DNA of 64,000 bases from Perca fluviatilis (Eukaryota > Chordata > Actinopteri > Perciformes > Percidae), in NCBI RefSeq assembly GCF_010015445.1, contig NC_053133.1, positions 4,148,264-4,212,263 of the forward strand, in the 5' to 3' direction. Position numbers and translations under genes: made by a program. The first letter of the stretch is position 1. Each line of letters starts with the position of its first letter. The notes beneath the pieces were generated by a model. That model was not told where the DNA came from. It saw only the letters and a list, made by a program, of their open reading frames with translations, and did not search any database. This document shows positions 21,846 through 32,762 of this stretch, one piece after another.

Positions 21846-22260
21846 AGGGCTGGTTATCGTTCACAAATGTCTGATACTGGTACCGATACCAATACTGTGA
21901 CTTTGATACTGGTTCCTAAACTTTTTTTCGATATTTTATAAAACAAAAAGAAATGCAACATTACAACATAAATCTGTTAATGTATTTTTCAGCTCCTACT
22001 ACGTGAGCCCCGTCTCTGTGTAACGTACCTAGGATGTTTTCCTGCGTGTCTCTATGACGTGTAACACTAAACAGCCAATCAGCAGCATTACTAGATCTTG
22101 GTAGAAGCATGCTGCATGCTGATTGGCTCACTGACGCTGATGAGATTTACGCCTTACGGATTGAAATTGGGTATTGAATGATGAGGCATTTTTAAATACT
22201 CGTTACTAAGGAGGCCATTCAGCCGGTGCCTAAAAAGTATTGAAATTGATACCTAGCCCT
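21846..22260. mobile_element. hAT-type MITE
   Basis: The left end is AGGGCTGGTTATCG and the right end is GATACCTAGCCCT, inverted repeats of about 13 bp. The interior has GATACTGGTACCGATACC-type words typical of these fish MITEs. No target duplication is clear. Confidence 0.5.
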
Positions 22261-22372
22261 ATTTCAATTTTTTTGTTTTTGGGAGATAAAAATAAAACTA
22301 AACAATTAAAAAACTAAAATTTAAAAAGTTACATCACACACTGCAAATCAAAGGCAACCTGGGTTGACTTAC

Positions 22373-22535
22373 CGAGTTGATAATGACTGTGGTGGGACTC
22401 CTTAGCTTGACTTGGTTGTTAGGTTTTGTGAAGCCTGACCACAAGATATCCTGGCATGGGTACGGTCAACACGATTCGTAGTGCAGGCCTCAGGTGAGCT
22501 GAGTTGTCCCAGATGACTCCGCCCTCAGGTTCCTG
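22373..22535 (-). pseudogene. Possible exon with a +1 frameshift, identity unknown
   Basis: On the minus strand a strong acceptor (CTTCTCTCCCAG) and a consensus donor (GTAAGT) enclose 163 nt. The frame reads EPEGGVIWDNSAHLRPALRI, then VLTVPMPGYLVVRLHK, and then meets a stop. If one A of the AAAA run at about 22417-22420 is ignored, the other frame continues as PNNQVKLRSPTTVIINS, giving exactly 54 codons. The mix of residues looks protein-like rather than repeat-derived. I do not recognise the family. It could be a dead exon, a sequencing error in a homopolymer, or chance. Confidence 0.3.
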
Positions 22536-22732
22536 CTGGGAGAGAAGAACAAAAATGTTATCGTCAGTTTGTACCGATGACCCAGAACATCACAACAACT
22601 AAAACTACCACGTGCATACAGTGCCTTGCAAATACGTTCAACTCACCCTGCTAAATCACTCATGTGACTAGATAACAATTAATACATTCATATGTTTGTA
22701 CATATGATATTTTAATTCACAACAATCATATG

Positions 22733-23112
22733 TGGCTTGGAGACCGGAGGGTTGCCAGTTCAAGTCCCCGTACCGACCAAGTACAGAGTGTGTACTCGAA
22801 GCTTCAGAACCTGAATCGCCAACTATCAATCGGTTAGTCATTTTTTATGAAAAATAGTAACAATACTCTGATGTCAGCTTGTTAAATGTGAATATGTTTC
22901 TAGTTTCTTCTCTCCTCTGTGACAGTAAACTGAATATCTTTGAGTTGTGGACAAAACGAGACATTTGAGGACGTCATCTTGGGCTTTGGGAAACACTGAT
23001 CCACATTGTTCACCATTTTCTGACATTTTATAGACCAGACAAGTTATCTATTAATTGAGAAAATTATCCCAGATTAATCGACAATGAACATAACTGTTAG
23101 TTGCAGCCCTAG
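22733..23112. mobile_element. tRNA-like SINE fragment followed by a hAT MITE remnant
   Basis: GGGTTGCCAGTTCAAGTCCC at 22750 resembles a polymerase III B box. From about 22815 the sequence (AATCGGTTAGTC to GTTAGTTGCAGCCCTAG) matches the GGGCTGCAACTAAC hAT MITE, inverted. Confidence 0.45.
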
Positions 23113-23425
23113 TGCCTGTCCATGGGCAGCCCCCTCGCTCTGAGATCTCTCCATTAAGAAAGATGCCTTTTAAAATTGTTGTTGCCTTTTAAAATGGTTA
23201 TATTTTATATATTTGTAGTATATATTGTATATGTTACATTGTTTGGCATTCTGTGGACAGCAAAGGAAGAATTTCATTGTACAGGGAGACATGTTTCCTT
23301 ACTGTGCATAAGGCAATCCACTTTTTGTGCATGTTTGTGTATTTTGGGCCTGTGTGTGTGTGTGTAATGTGATGAATTTTTTTTTATTTTCCCTCTGGGA
23401 TTAATAAAGTATGTCTTCTTCTTTA
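23113..23425 (+). mobile_element. LINE 3' tail
   Basis: It ends in CCCTCTGGGATTAATAAAGT followed by a short TCT-rich repeat, the usual 3' end of fish CR1/L2-type LINEs. The same ending occurs at 32740. Confidence 0.5.
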
Positions 23426-24358
23426 AAGAGGAAACTGGGTCACTCACAGATATTCTTTTCAAACTTGTCAAATCCAACTGAACTTAATTTTAAAATGTCA
23501 GCATCCCCAACATGTAACAAACTAGAGCACATTTAAAAAATTCTACTGTCATTGGATCCGTGGCTCTGCGGTGGCATTTAACTGCAGATGTTACTGTGTG
23601 GATCACTGAGATGACTGGTTACATCGCACAGTATAACGCACAGGAAACACGGAGACTGACGGATGTTCAACGTGTCCGGTAAAGTGAAGTTAAAAAAGGA
23701 GTCATTGTGCGATCTCTGTATCGCACAACGCGAATACTCATATTGGTAGGGAGGAGTTTCCAAGAGTTGGTCTACTATCCGTACATCTAACAGTAGAACA
23801 ACTTAAGCTGAACCATATGTTTAACATTGTTAATGTTCATGCCCTCAAATATTTATGCTAATGTAACCATGGTCCACACGCAGCATAGTCATAACACTAT
23901 AATAATAATAATAATAATAAATTGAATTTATATAGCGCTTTTCATGGACTCAAAGTCGCTTTAAAAAGTCAGCATCCGCTCCTGCATAGTTCCTAGAGCT
24001 AATAATGCAATTAAAACTTCTTTCTTTTACACTGGTATCATGGCATGGAGTAGTTAGCCTACTGCTACAAAACTCCTATCATCACAAGGGATTTTTAAAA
24101 GACAGGTCAAGCAGCTTTTATGGAACATGGTGAATATCTATTGATTAACTGGATAGTTTTTACAGCATTTTTTGTTTCTTATTTATTTTGTTTTATGTGA
24201 TGGCTTTTTACCCCTCCTAATACTGTATGTCGTTTTAGTCTGAGTTTGTCTGCTTTTTGGTTATTGTTTCCTGTGCGTGAACACCAAGGACCGTGCTGGA
24301 AGTAAGTATTTTACTTGAGCATGTCATCCTTTGGATTACTGTTCATCATCTTGATCCA
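23426..24358. other. Intergenic DNA, repeat fragments only
   Basis: Contains an (AAT)n tract at 23900-23921. The words AATTTATATAGCGCTTTTCA and CAAAGTCGCTTTA are typical of LINE 3' ends. No gene was seen. Confidence 0.4.
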
Positions 24359-24360
24359 GA

Positions 24361-24405
<45 letters not shown>
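24361..24405. repeat. (AATC)n microsatellite
   Basis: About 11 uninterrupted AATC units. Confidence 0.97.
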
Positions 24406-24408
<3 letters not shown>

Positions 24409-24542
24409 CATGTGAAACCCTGCAGGTCCCAGACAAGAACATGCTTTTCCTCTGACCAAAACCTTCCACAGGACGCAAATGTAACAGAGGTGGCAATAGC
24501 CTTTTGTGAATTTCTACAAAAAAATGGATGTGATGTTTACAT

Positions 24543-24903
24543 TAGGGCTGGGCGATATGGAGAAAATCAAATATCACGATATTTTTGACCAAATACCTTG
24601 ATATCGATACTACAACAATAGTGTGGTGTTGACTATTGGTGCTTTCACAAAATATTTACACAATGAGATTTTTGATAAATAATAATCAGTAATGTGGATA
24701 TAATGTCTAAGTGGGGAAAAGTTAAATAATAGAACAGTTACAACAGTCTGGTAAGTTCAGAAAATGACATCACTTTACTGTAACGTAGCCTATAAAACCA
24801 GGAAAAGACAACACTTATACCATATTACGATATCCAAAATCTAAGACGATATCTAGTCTCATATCACGAAATCGATATAATATAGATATATTGCCCAGCT
24901 CTA
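24543..24903. mobile_element. hAT-type MITE with exact 8-bp target duplication
   Basis: The termini are TAGGGCTGGGCGATAT (left) and ATATTGCCCAGCTCTA (right). GTTTACAT lies directly outside both ends (24535-24542 and 24904-24911). A relative lies at 45791-46208. Confidence 0.9.
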
Positions 24904-25384
24904 GTTTACATATGTATGGTTTTGGAGCCACCTGGTGGGTTAATAGCGCAACTGCAGAGAGATTGTTTCCCCCAATTGTGCCTTCAGCAAAGAGCAATAC
25001 ATTGAAGCTGGGGAAATGAACATGTGCATTTTGAATAGCACACTGTTGATTGTGTGCTGTTGGAATTTTGACACCGGATTAAACTGAGAGCAAGAGCAAG
25101 AGACAGTCATGTGAGGCCATTCCATCCTTCCAGCGTCATAAACATAAGGGGACACACATCAATACACAAAGTTTGTTTTTTGTTGACAAAATGCATTATA
25201 TAAAGAATCAGGTAAACAGCAACAGCACATACACCTCAACTGTAATTCTTATAAGGATATAAATAAATAAATAAAACACACAAAATAATACAAACAATAC
25301 AATTACACATTCATTACATACAACAATACAAAGAGGTACATGTAAACATATAAAATCACATCTAGTCAGAGGTTTCATCTATAT

Positions 25385-26271
25385 CAGGGCTGTCAAACTC
25401 AACTTCACTGAGGGCCACACTAGAAAATAAGAATCGTATCCAGAGCCAGACATGTATGGATTATTAACATGCTTTTATTTAAGAGAAAAAGTCTTTGGCT
25501 GTATTATTGCATGTCTCATATAGTCTTCTCACAGTTTGGTCGCCCTAAAAAAAGTCTGCAAAAAAAAGGTTCCATAGCCATCGTAGAGTTCAGCAAATCA
25601 AGCAAAACCAAGATTAAATTTTTTTTTTTACAGCAACCTCTTTCACAGCCTGAAAATGAAAACTCTCTGGTTATTAGGGGTGGGGAGAAAAAAATCGATA
25701 CAGCATAGTATCGCAATATTTTCCGTGGCAATACTGTATCGATACACAGACGCCAAGTATCGATCTTTTGTTATATACGTATGTGTTGGTCAGTTTGTCT
25801 GCTTGACGACAATCCCATTTTGCAGCAATAAAACTGAAGTGAGATGAACAAACAAAGACATGTATCTTTTTCGATAAAACAGATGTTGACAAAATTTCCT
25901 TTTGGGGAGATCATTTGAAATTGGGAAAAATTGGAAATTGGAAAAAAAGGTAATAAATTGCAATATATCGCAGAATATTGCAATATGTTTAAAATCGCAA
26001 TAATATCGTATCGTGACATAAGTATCGTGATGATATTGTATCGTAAGGCCTCTGGGGATTCCCACCCCTACTGGTTATGTGGGAAATTTCTGACTCACAA
26101 AGTCAGAAATCTGCCAAATTGAGCGTGCGTGGTTACACTTTGAAAACAGTTTCCTGTCTTTTTGGTTCGGTGCACAACTAGTGAACCTGTGAACCTAACT
26201 TGATATGCGGGAGCAGATCGTTAATCTGTGAGGGGCCGGATTTGGCCCGCGCGCCTTGAGTTTGACACCTG
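25385..26271. mobile_element. hAT-type element (CAGGGCTGTCAAACTC) hosting a second insertion
   Basis: The left end is CAGGGCTGTCAAACTCAAC and the right end is CTTGAGTTTGACACCTG. The flanking 8-mers are only partly alike. A complete MITE occupies 25675-26070. Short frames inside are not genes. Confidence 0.65.
25675..26070. mobile_element. hAT-type MITE nested in the preceding element, exact target duplication
   Basis: The termini are TAGGGGTGGGGAGA (left) and GGGATTCCCACCCCTA (right). CTGGTTAT flanks both ends (25667-25674 and 26071-26078). The interior is rich in ATCGATAC and CAATATATCG words. Confidence 0.9.
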
Positions 26272-26364
26272 TTCTCTACAGTTTCCACAAGTTTAACACT
26301 TGTTGTTGTTTAACAATCTAAGTAACTTGAGTAGAGATTTTAGTTCTATGAGAAAAAGTGCAAA

Positions 26365-26573
26365 AGGGCGCCCAGATAGCTCAGTTGGTAGAGCAGGCGC
26401 CCATATATAGAGGTTTACTCCTCGACGCAGAGGGCCGGGTTCAACTCCGACCTGTGGCCCTTTGCTGCAGGTCGTGCCCCCCTCTCTCTCCCCCCTTTCA
26501 TGTCTTCAGCTGTCCTGTTAATAAAGGCCTAAAAAATGAAAATGCCCAAAAAATTATCTTGAAAAGGTACAAA
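26365..26573 (+). mobile_element. tRNA-derived SINE
   Basis: The head has an A box (TAGCTCAGTTGG at 26377) and a B box (GGTTCAACTCC at about 26438), as in a tRNA gene. The body has a CT-rich stretch, and the tail is TTAATAAAGGCCTAAAAAAT followed by AAATGCCCAAAAAATTATCT. The flanks AAAAGTGCAAAA and AAAAGGTACAAAA may be a target duplication. It is probably silent. Confidence 0.8.
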
Positions 26574-28447
26574 ATTAGGAAATAAATTTTTGCTTGGGAA
26601 TATAAAATTTGGCCTATAGGATGATGAAATGAATGAAATCCCCAAGAGCACCATTTCCTGAATTATCATAGAAACAGATGATACCTTTAAGGTTAGATAA
26701 AGTTAGTGGGTTCATCGTTAGACAAAGCGGATGCAAAGCGGAGAGCTGGGCGTGACCGTCACAGCTAGGTTTCTAACAATTATTACATAATTGTCCTTTT
26801 TTTTTTTACATAATCACCGTTTCTTTGTTTAACCTGAATTGAATTGCTAGGTCTTAAGGGGTATGATTGGCAATTGTTGGTTTTGTTTAAATATGCCAAA
26901 TTGTAATTATATAAGTGATTATTGGTTGGACAATATGTGTTGATTGATATTATTTCAATTGTTAGATTTCTTTGCACTTGAGTCATTAGACAATAACGTG
27001 CCGTTTCCCCATTCTTAATGTTTGATTTTCAATGTACTATTTTTAAAGCATTAAATGAAGCATGGATGAAGTAGATCCTTACCTCTCAGAAAAATAAGTT
27101 TGGCACTTTTGGACTCCATAGGTTGTAAAAGTAAAAATAAAATCATACTGGGGGACAGGACTTTTTTTGATGCTTTGTACAAATACGTTTTAAATAAAAT
27201 TAATTAAATAACTATTTAAAAAAAAATAAAGAAAATAACAATGCATATGTTTTTGTTTTGAGACACCATGGAAAATAAATTCAAAAAAGGTTTTATTGTT
27301 TATTCAGATTTACAGAGCAGCATTGTTGTGAGGGACACAAAATGAAATGGCTCGTGTTCGTATAACGACCCACTTGGCCCTCGACACGTTCATAGCAACA
27401 AAAATAACGGGGGCGGGGTATAGTTAGAGGAAATGTTTGATGATAATAAAGGGGCTAGGTTTACTTCATAGGCTGTGTGTTTGTTATTACGTTATCTGGG
27501 TCACATAACAGTGATATATATCCTGAAGATGGAGCCTGGGATTCATTCAAAACTTTATTTGTATAAAAATAATAAATATTAATAAGTAATAAATAAATAT
27601 TTTGACTGAAAGAGACAATTATATTGTGAATCACAATATATTATATATAATATAATCACAAGCTCTAGTCCCAGAACCTGGAATGGTTTGTTTCTTTAGC
27701 CCGGCCGCCTCGTGACAAAGTGCGCCACAGGTGCCTGAAGGAGTCTGTCCACGAACGACCAGAAAGCGCGTCCGGCGCGCTCCCGACAAGGCAGGACCAT
27801 TGACATATATATAAGGGCAGGACACCTGACTGCGACCGCCGTCTTAAATGAATGAACAGCCTCCATTCATGCGGACCTCATTATTTACACACACGTCTCA
27901 CTTCTAGCTTTCAACTACACAACTCCCGACTTTACATCCGTAAGCTGTGTTTATTCGTGAATGAACACGCGCGTGAGCGTAACCAGGGCGTTCCACTGCG
28001 CAGGCGTACTGTAGAGGTCTAACTTAGCTCTTTTTTTTTTTTTTTTTAAATACTTTGTGAAAAACTCTGAACGTGAAGAGTGTTAAAGTCCGGACTCCTA
28101 GTTTGATATTCTTCAGGGTATTCAAAGGGACGTGTGTGTGTGTGTGTCCGGTCCTAACCCTCCAACCATAACCATAAACATGACGAGAGTCCAGGCTTAC
28201 ATACCTTTCAGATGGAGAGAAGAGACGCTGCGACACCCACGAGCACATAGAGTGAAACTAAACTGCAAACAGGAAGGAAACCACTGACAGAGTTTCAAAA
28301 TAAAATGCGTTCCCCATCACGTTTTATATATGTCCTGAACACATCATCAGACAGACACACAACCAGAGGGGCAAGAAGTTCTCTTTTCTTTTACTCAGCA
28401 ACACCTCCGTTTGAAAATACACTTAAGAGAATACAGTTATTTAACAA
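26574..28447. other. Intergenic DNA, no gene recognised
   Basis: There is AT-rich sequence with a short palindromic AT stretch near 27620-27655. GC-richer DNA follows at 27690-28020 with CpG sites (GCGCGTCCGGCGCGCTCCCG near 27765). The GC-rich part could be a weak CpG island or an old repeat. No splice-bounded coding frame was found, and the 60-75-aa frames are unsupported. Confidence 0.4.
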
Positions 28448-28675
28448 TGGACCTTTTTCACAGCAGACATTTTGACTTGTCCTAGTAGGAAAAGCACAGC
28501 TGAAATTGACAACCTTGACGATGGCTCAATTCCATCAAGTGTCCCGGTAAGCTATTTCAGTGAGTCAGCATGCATACCAGGACCTCTCCTAAGTGGAACG
28601 CAGCCATCAGTAATGGTTTTGAATACACCTGTGCTTTTCCTACTATGACATGTCAACATGTCTGCCGTGAAAAAA
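28448..28675. mobile_element. MITE with TAGTAGGAAAAGCACAG inverted repeats
   Basis: The left arm has CACAGCAGACATTTTGAC and TAGTAGGAAAAGCACAG. The right arm has the inverted forms CTGTGCTTTTCCTACTATGA and CATGTCTGCCGTG. It has a palindromic layout of about 228 bp. Confidence 0.65.
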
Positions 28676-29430
28676 TTCTGTTGCAATTACAACAGGAAAC
28701 ACACTTTTTCAAAAGACAATGAACACAATTCTGCACAAAATATGACAGTAGCATACCTATGTTATCAGAACTTAAAATAAACATACACTATAATATAGTA
28801 ATTCTGCAAAATACTGCAATTTTGGGCGGGAAGGGGGTCTCACTCTGGGTGTAATTCAATGTAGAACCGCCACTGCTCATTTAGCAGCCAACATGGGCTC
28901 TGTCATTGTTACATTATTGACAGTAAGTTGCATGTTCAAGCTGTCAGATTGTATGAGCTAATTGTGCACATATTATATGGCTGACTGGTTTAATTTACTG
29001 TATCACAATGTGATATGCTCATTATAGGTTTTTAATCTTCATCTGCAAAGTAGGCCTAAATACTTATTCATTTATTTATTTATTTCAGGTTTATTTATCA
29101 GGGACAATGCACACTAATAATACATCAAAGTAAAATGTGCCAGAATTAGCTTGGAGGCTATTTTACATCCGCTGTCCCTGGATTGGTGGTAAGAGGTCAC
29201 CCTAAAAAGAGAGGAAACAATTTAGCTATTAATAATACATACAGATTTGGCCCCTGTACAAGTTGATTATGCTAATGCTAAAAGACAACAATATTAAAAC
29301 AAGAGCAGTTGGGTAAGATCAACACGAATACACACACACACACAAGCTACGAAAAGTTAAGCACTGTAATTGTAATCATTACACATTTGTTTATGTCAAT
29401 GCATCGTGTCATTTGTCATCCGTCCAACGC
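28676..29430. other. Intergenic DNA, mostly unassigned
   Basis: TTTATTTATCAGGGACAATG near 29090 is a repeat word. GAAAAGTTAAGCACTGTAAT near 29351 is the end of the repeat family seen at 38880-39510 and 56640-56810. No gene was seen. Confidence 0.4.
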
Positions 29431-29605
29431 TGCTTGCAGCTTTAATTATTATTTTTTTTGAAAATGTAATTAAATCAAATTTTAGAACACTGCATAACAG
29501 TGGTGCAGGATACATTTTTTTTTTAGATAATTTTTTTTGGCATTTAGGCTTTTATTGTGACAGCTCAGACATTAAAGCATTCCACATTTGTTTATTTCAA
29601 TGCAT
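29431..29605. repeat. Dispersed repeat, copy 1
   Basis: TTAGAACACTGCATAACAGT through GGCATTTAGGCTTTTATTGT is about 90 percent identical by eye to 31993-32135. Both are preceded by TTTTAATTATTATTTTTTTT-like sequence. Confidence 0.75.
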
Positions 29606-29845
29606 TGTGTCATTTGTGCAATACGTAGGCTATTGGGGTTGGGCAACATGTTAGTTGTGCAATATGTCATTGTGCAAGGGCTGTGTTATTACGGAGAATG
29701 CAGCCGACGGGGTTGTTCAATAAAAAAATTAATGTGCTTACAATATAGGTACCTGTCTAATGTATATGAGAGCATTACTATATAGGTACCTGTCTAATGT
29801 ACTATATAGGGAGGAGGGAGTAGGGAGGAGGAGGACTGAGTGGAT

Positions 29846-30380
29846 GGGTGGGTGTCAAAACACAGGACTTTCAAGCCGGGGAGCGGAGATCGCTTCCCGG
29901 GGAAAATAAAGCCTTTCACCCAGGAAATGCGTGTTCCTTGGGAGTGTTTTAATCCAAACCACAATCTTTTTCCTAAACTTAACTTGTCGTTTTGGCGCCT
30001 AATCTTAATTTCCGTGGCGGCAAAACGCTCATATTTTGTGGACTAAATTTAAAAGCATTCTCTGCCGAGCAGCAGCTCGCGGTGCTCTGAACCCGGCTCA
30101 AAGTCCTCTATTTTCGGCTGTGTGAATGAATGTGTTGCAGACACACACAGCTGAACTGTCAGACCAGATAACAAACAAGGCACAATAGCACAGACATACA
30201 TTTTGGTGCACATGCACAAAAACAACATTGCTGGGACATTAACAAGCAAAATACTATTTCCCTAACTATACAATCAAGCAGAGCACAGGAATCCTACCAT
30301 TTACAGGTTCACTGAGGCCTTTTGTCATTAATTGCAATATCTAAAGCTTGACTCTGATTGGACGCGAAACAAAAGCCTCT
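29846..30380. repeat. Repeat fragment of the GTACAAATAACAC-related module, then unassigned DNA
   Basis: TGGGTGGGTGTCAAAACACA and GGACTTTCAAGCCGGGGAGC repeat the internal module at 9835-9900. The following 400 bases contain no recognised gene. Confidence 0.4.
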
Positions 30381-30388
30381 GAGTTTAA

Positions 30389-30674
30389 AGGGATACGCCA
30401 CCGTTTGTTGAAATAGGGCTTATCACGGTCTCCCCTAGCTGTAGATAGGTGGGCCAACGCATTTTTTGTGCATGCATTGTTTTAGTCCGGTGCAACACTG
30501 GCAGCGCCGCCTCTAGTTAGCTTAGCGTAGTGAATGGAATCCTATGTTGCCGGTTAGCATGTTGTGAGTAAAAGTGAGCCAACAAAAGACAAAAAAACAA
30601 CCTAATTACTTGCACTGAGACAAAAAATGCGTTGGCCCACCTATCCACAGCCAGGGTAGACCGAGCGTATTCCT
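30389..30674. mobile_element. TTAA-flanked MITE, 286 bp
   Basis: TTAA (30385-30388) precedes AGGGATACGCC. GAGCGTATTCCT is followed by TTAA (30675-30678). Inner inverted repeats are GTGGGCCAACGCATTTTTTG and AAAAAATGCGTTGGCCCACC. Confidence 0.85.
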
Positions 30675-30778
30675 TTAAATGGAAATAAATTTGTTATTTT
30701 AAGGAGAAGGGTTTATTTCAACAGGGATCCTACAGGTTGAAGGTTCACTAATGCACTTTAATTGCAATATCTAAAGGT

Positions 30779-30870
30779 CGACTCTAGTGGGACTCAAACC
30801 CACAACCTTTGAATCACATCTTCAGAGATTAACTAGAAGTCCAATGTGCTGTCCATTGTGCCACAGAGCC
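30779..30870 (-). tRNA. tRNA-Arg(TCT) with intron, probably decayed
   Basis: On the minus strand the 5' exon is GGCTCTGTGGCACAATGGAC through ATTGGACTTCTA. A roughly 19-nt intron follows anticodon position 37, and the 3' exon is ATTCAAAGGTTGTGGG through CCCACTAGAGTCG. Intron position and sequence match vertebrate tRNA-Arg(TCT), anticodon TCT. Compared with the usual form, the D stem reads GCAC on both sides instead of GCGC, giving two A-C mismatches. The T loop reads TTTGAGT instead of TTCGAAT. These are mostly C-to-T changes at CpG sites, as expected of a methylated, unselected copy. The acceptor, anticodon and T stems still pair. No U-run terminator stands out directly downstream. Confidence 0.75.
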
Positions 30871-31379
30871 CATGTGAATGAGAAGTTAATTGTCAAAAAA
30901 AACAAAAACATTAAGGGATTTATTGAACCTATAACAATTGCTTACTATACCTTTAAGGTGCGACAGAACAAGGCGTCTTATTGAACAAAAGTGGAAACTA
31001 CTAAAACACAGGTATTGTTTGATAAAATTAAGTCATTGAACTTCATACTTCATTACAGATTTAAACAGTTTAAAAAATACATAAATAGATTGACAAATGA
31101 AATGTAAAACTTCACCATCTGTAACCGTATACTGGTGGCAGTACTCACTTAGACAATATAAGAGTAAAAAAATTACACCCCGGTCCCTAACATATCATTT
31201 ATGTTTTATCATATCAATCAATACTTAGCATCAACAATGGAGATACATTCATTTCTGAAACTGACCTCCTTCTCCGCCCCTCCACCCTATCGACCCTCCA
31301 CCCCTGCCTCAGTTGAACTTTCCTCTTTCTTTTCCTCTTAAAAAAAGAATGAACCAAAGTGTTTTTAAATAGCATCGCA

Positions 31380-31870
31380 AGTGACTAATGACTGAAACAC
31401 GCTAAAAGCCATTGCAGGAGAGATTTTCTCCACAAGACAAATGGAATTTCAGCAGAATAATTAACTTAATTAACAAATTTGCATGCATATTCATCAAGCC
31501 ATTGATGTCGCTCCAGCAGCAGCTTGATGAACTCTGCTGTAATAAGGATCTCATTTACATCTTGCCATGCACTGCCATTTGTAGATGGGATGAACTGGAA
31601 AAAAAAGAAAGGGAAAGAGAAATGAAAGCGAGACACTGGTTAGCCAGAATCTATGTCCGTACCATGAAAATGCATAAATGTTTTGTTAAAGGAGCATGTG
31701 GGTGATGCCGGCTGCCCAACAACCTATGCCAATTCTGTCTCGGGGCTACATGATGTCAGCCAGGCTCCCCCTGCCTCTCGTGTGTGATAGAAATCTCCAC
31801 TGAGATAAACATGCCAGTTACCTTGCACGGCATTTAAACTAATGTCAAATCTGATCTCATGGGTAATGTA
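31380..31870. promoter_or_regulatory. Candidate conserved non-coding element
   Basis: This repeat-poor interval between cubn and neurod6 has dense homeodomain- and POU-like words: ATTAACTTAATTAAC near 31459, and TTTGCATGCATATTCATC near 31479. No coding frame with splice context is present, although a 97-aa open frame crosses it. Enhancer status is inferred from composition only. Confidence 0.25.
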
Positions 31871-31910
31871 CGTATAATGTGATAGTAAAAGCAATCTTCA
31901 TGTCTATTGT

Positions 31911-31938
31911 GGGGGTGGGGGTGGGGGTGGGGGTGGGG
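31911..31938. repeat. (GGGGGT)n short tandem repeat
   Basis: About five hexamer units of GGGGGT. The G-runs could form a G-quadruplex. Confidence 0.9.
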
Positions 31939-31992
31939 GGGATGTAGATCATAGGGACTCAGCTGATGTGGTCAGAATGTGATGCTGGAATT

Positions 31993-32135
31993 TGCAGTTT
32001 TAATTATTATTTTTTTTAAATGTTATTAAATCAAATTTTAGAACACTGCATAACAGTGGTGCTGGATACATTTTTTTTAGATACTTTTTTGGGGCATTTA
32101 GGCTTTTATTGTGACAGTTCAGACATTAAATGTTT
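31993..32135. repeat. Dispersed repeat, copy 2
   Basis: Matches 29431-29605, with the same AGAACACTGCATAACAGTGG core. Confidence 0.75.
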
Positions 32136-32289
32136 CACTCAACTCAACCTATGATTCTAACCCCTGCATGCCACAATGCATACAGACAACAAAGGACATG
32201 TTGGTCACTTTTGTGATTTCTGGTGCTTAAAAATGAAGCCAATTCTTAAAGCTTTAGAGCATAACTTTTGATATTAATAAATGTCCGTT

Positions 32290-32762
32290 ACATTCAAGCC
32301 GTTGCCAAATGAGTTGCTACAAAGCTAATGAAGACGATCAGCTCCACACAACTCTCTCTGGATTTCTCAGTATGACTATGTTCAGAAGATTGGGGCGTCC
32401 GGTGACTTTCCCGTGCAGAAACTTGAGTGCACTATGCATATTTATTTATTTATTACTCTCTGTTACCTTCAACTGTGCAATATGTCATTTCTATTTATCC
32501 GCACCTTACTCATCTGTATATCTGTGTTTATATACTGTCTGTTTATATAAGGGTGTTTATTGTGTAAATATGTTTGTTTTATTACTATTATTATTATAAC
32601 TAATTCTTTTTTCTATTTCTTATACTTTATGTATATTTTTTTCTCCTATGTCTACATAATGTGTATTTGTGTTATTCTGATGTGTGTAAAAAAAATTTCT
32701 TTTGAGCTGCTGTAGCACAGGAATTTCCCCAGTGTGGGATTAATAAAGTCTATCTTATCTTA
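32290..32762 (+). mobile_element. LINE 3' end
   Basis: The 3' end carries TTTCCCCAGTGTGGGATTAA and TAAAGTCTATCTTATCTTA, the repeated-octamer tail of fish LINEs. The upstream part is a decayed 3' UTR. The 96-aa frame is not a gene. Confidence 0.65.
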
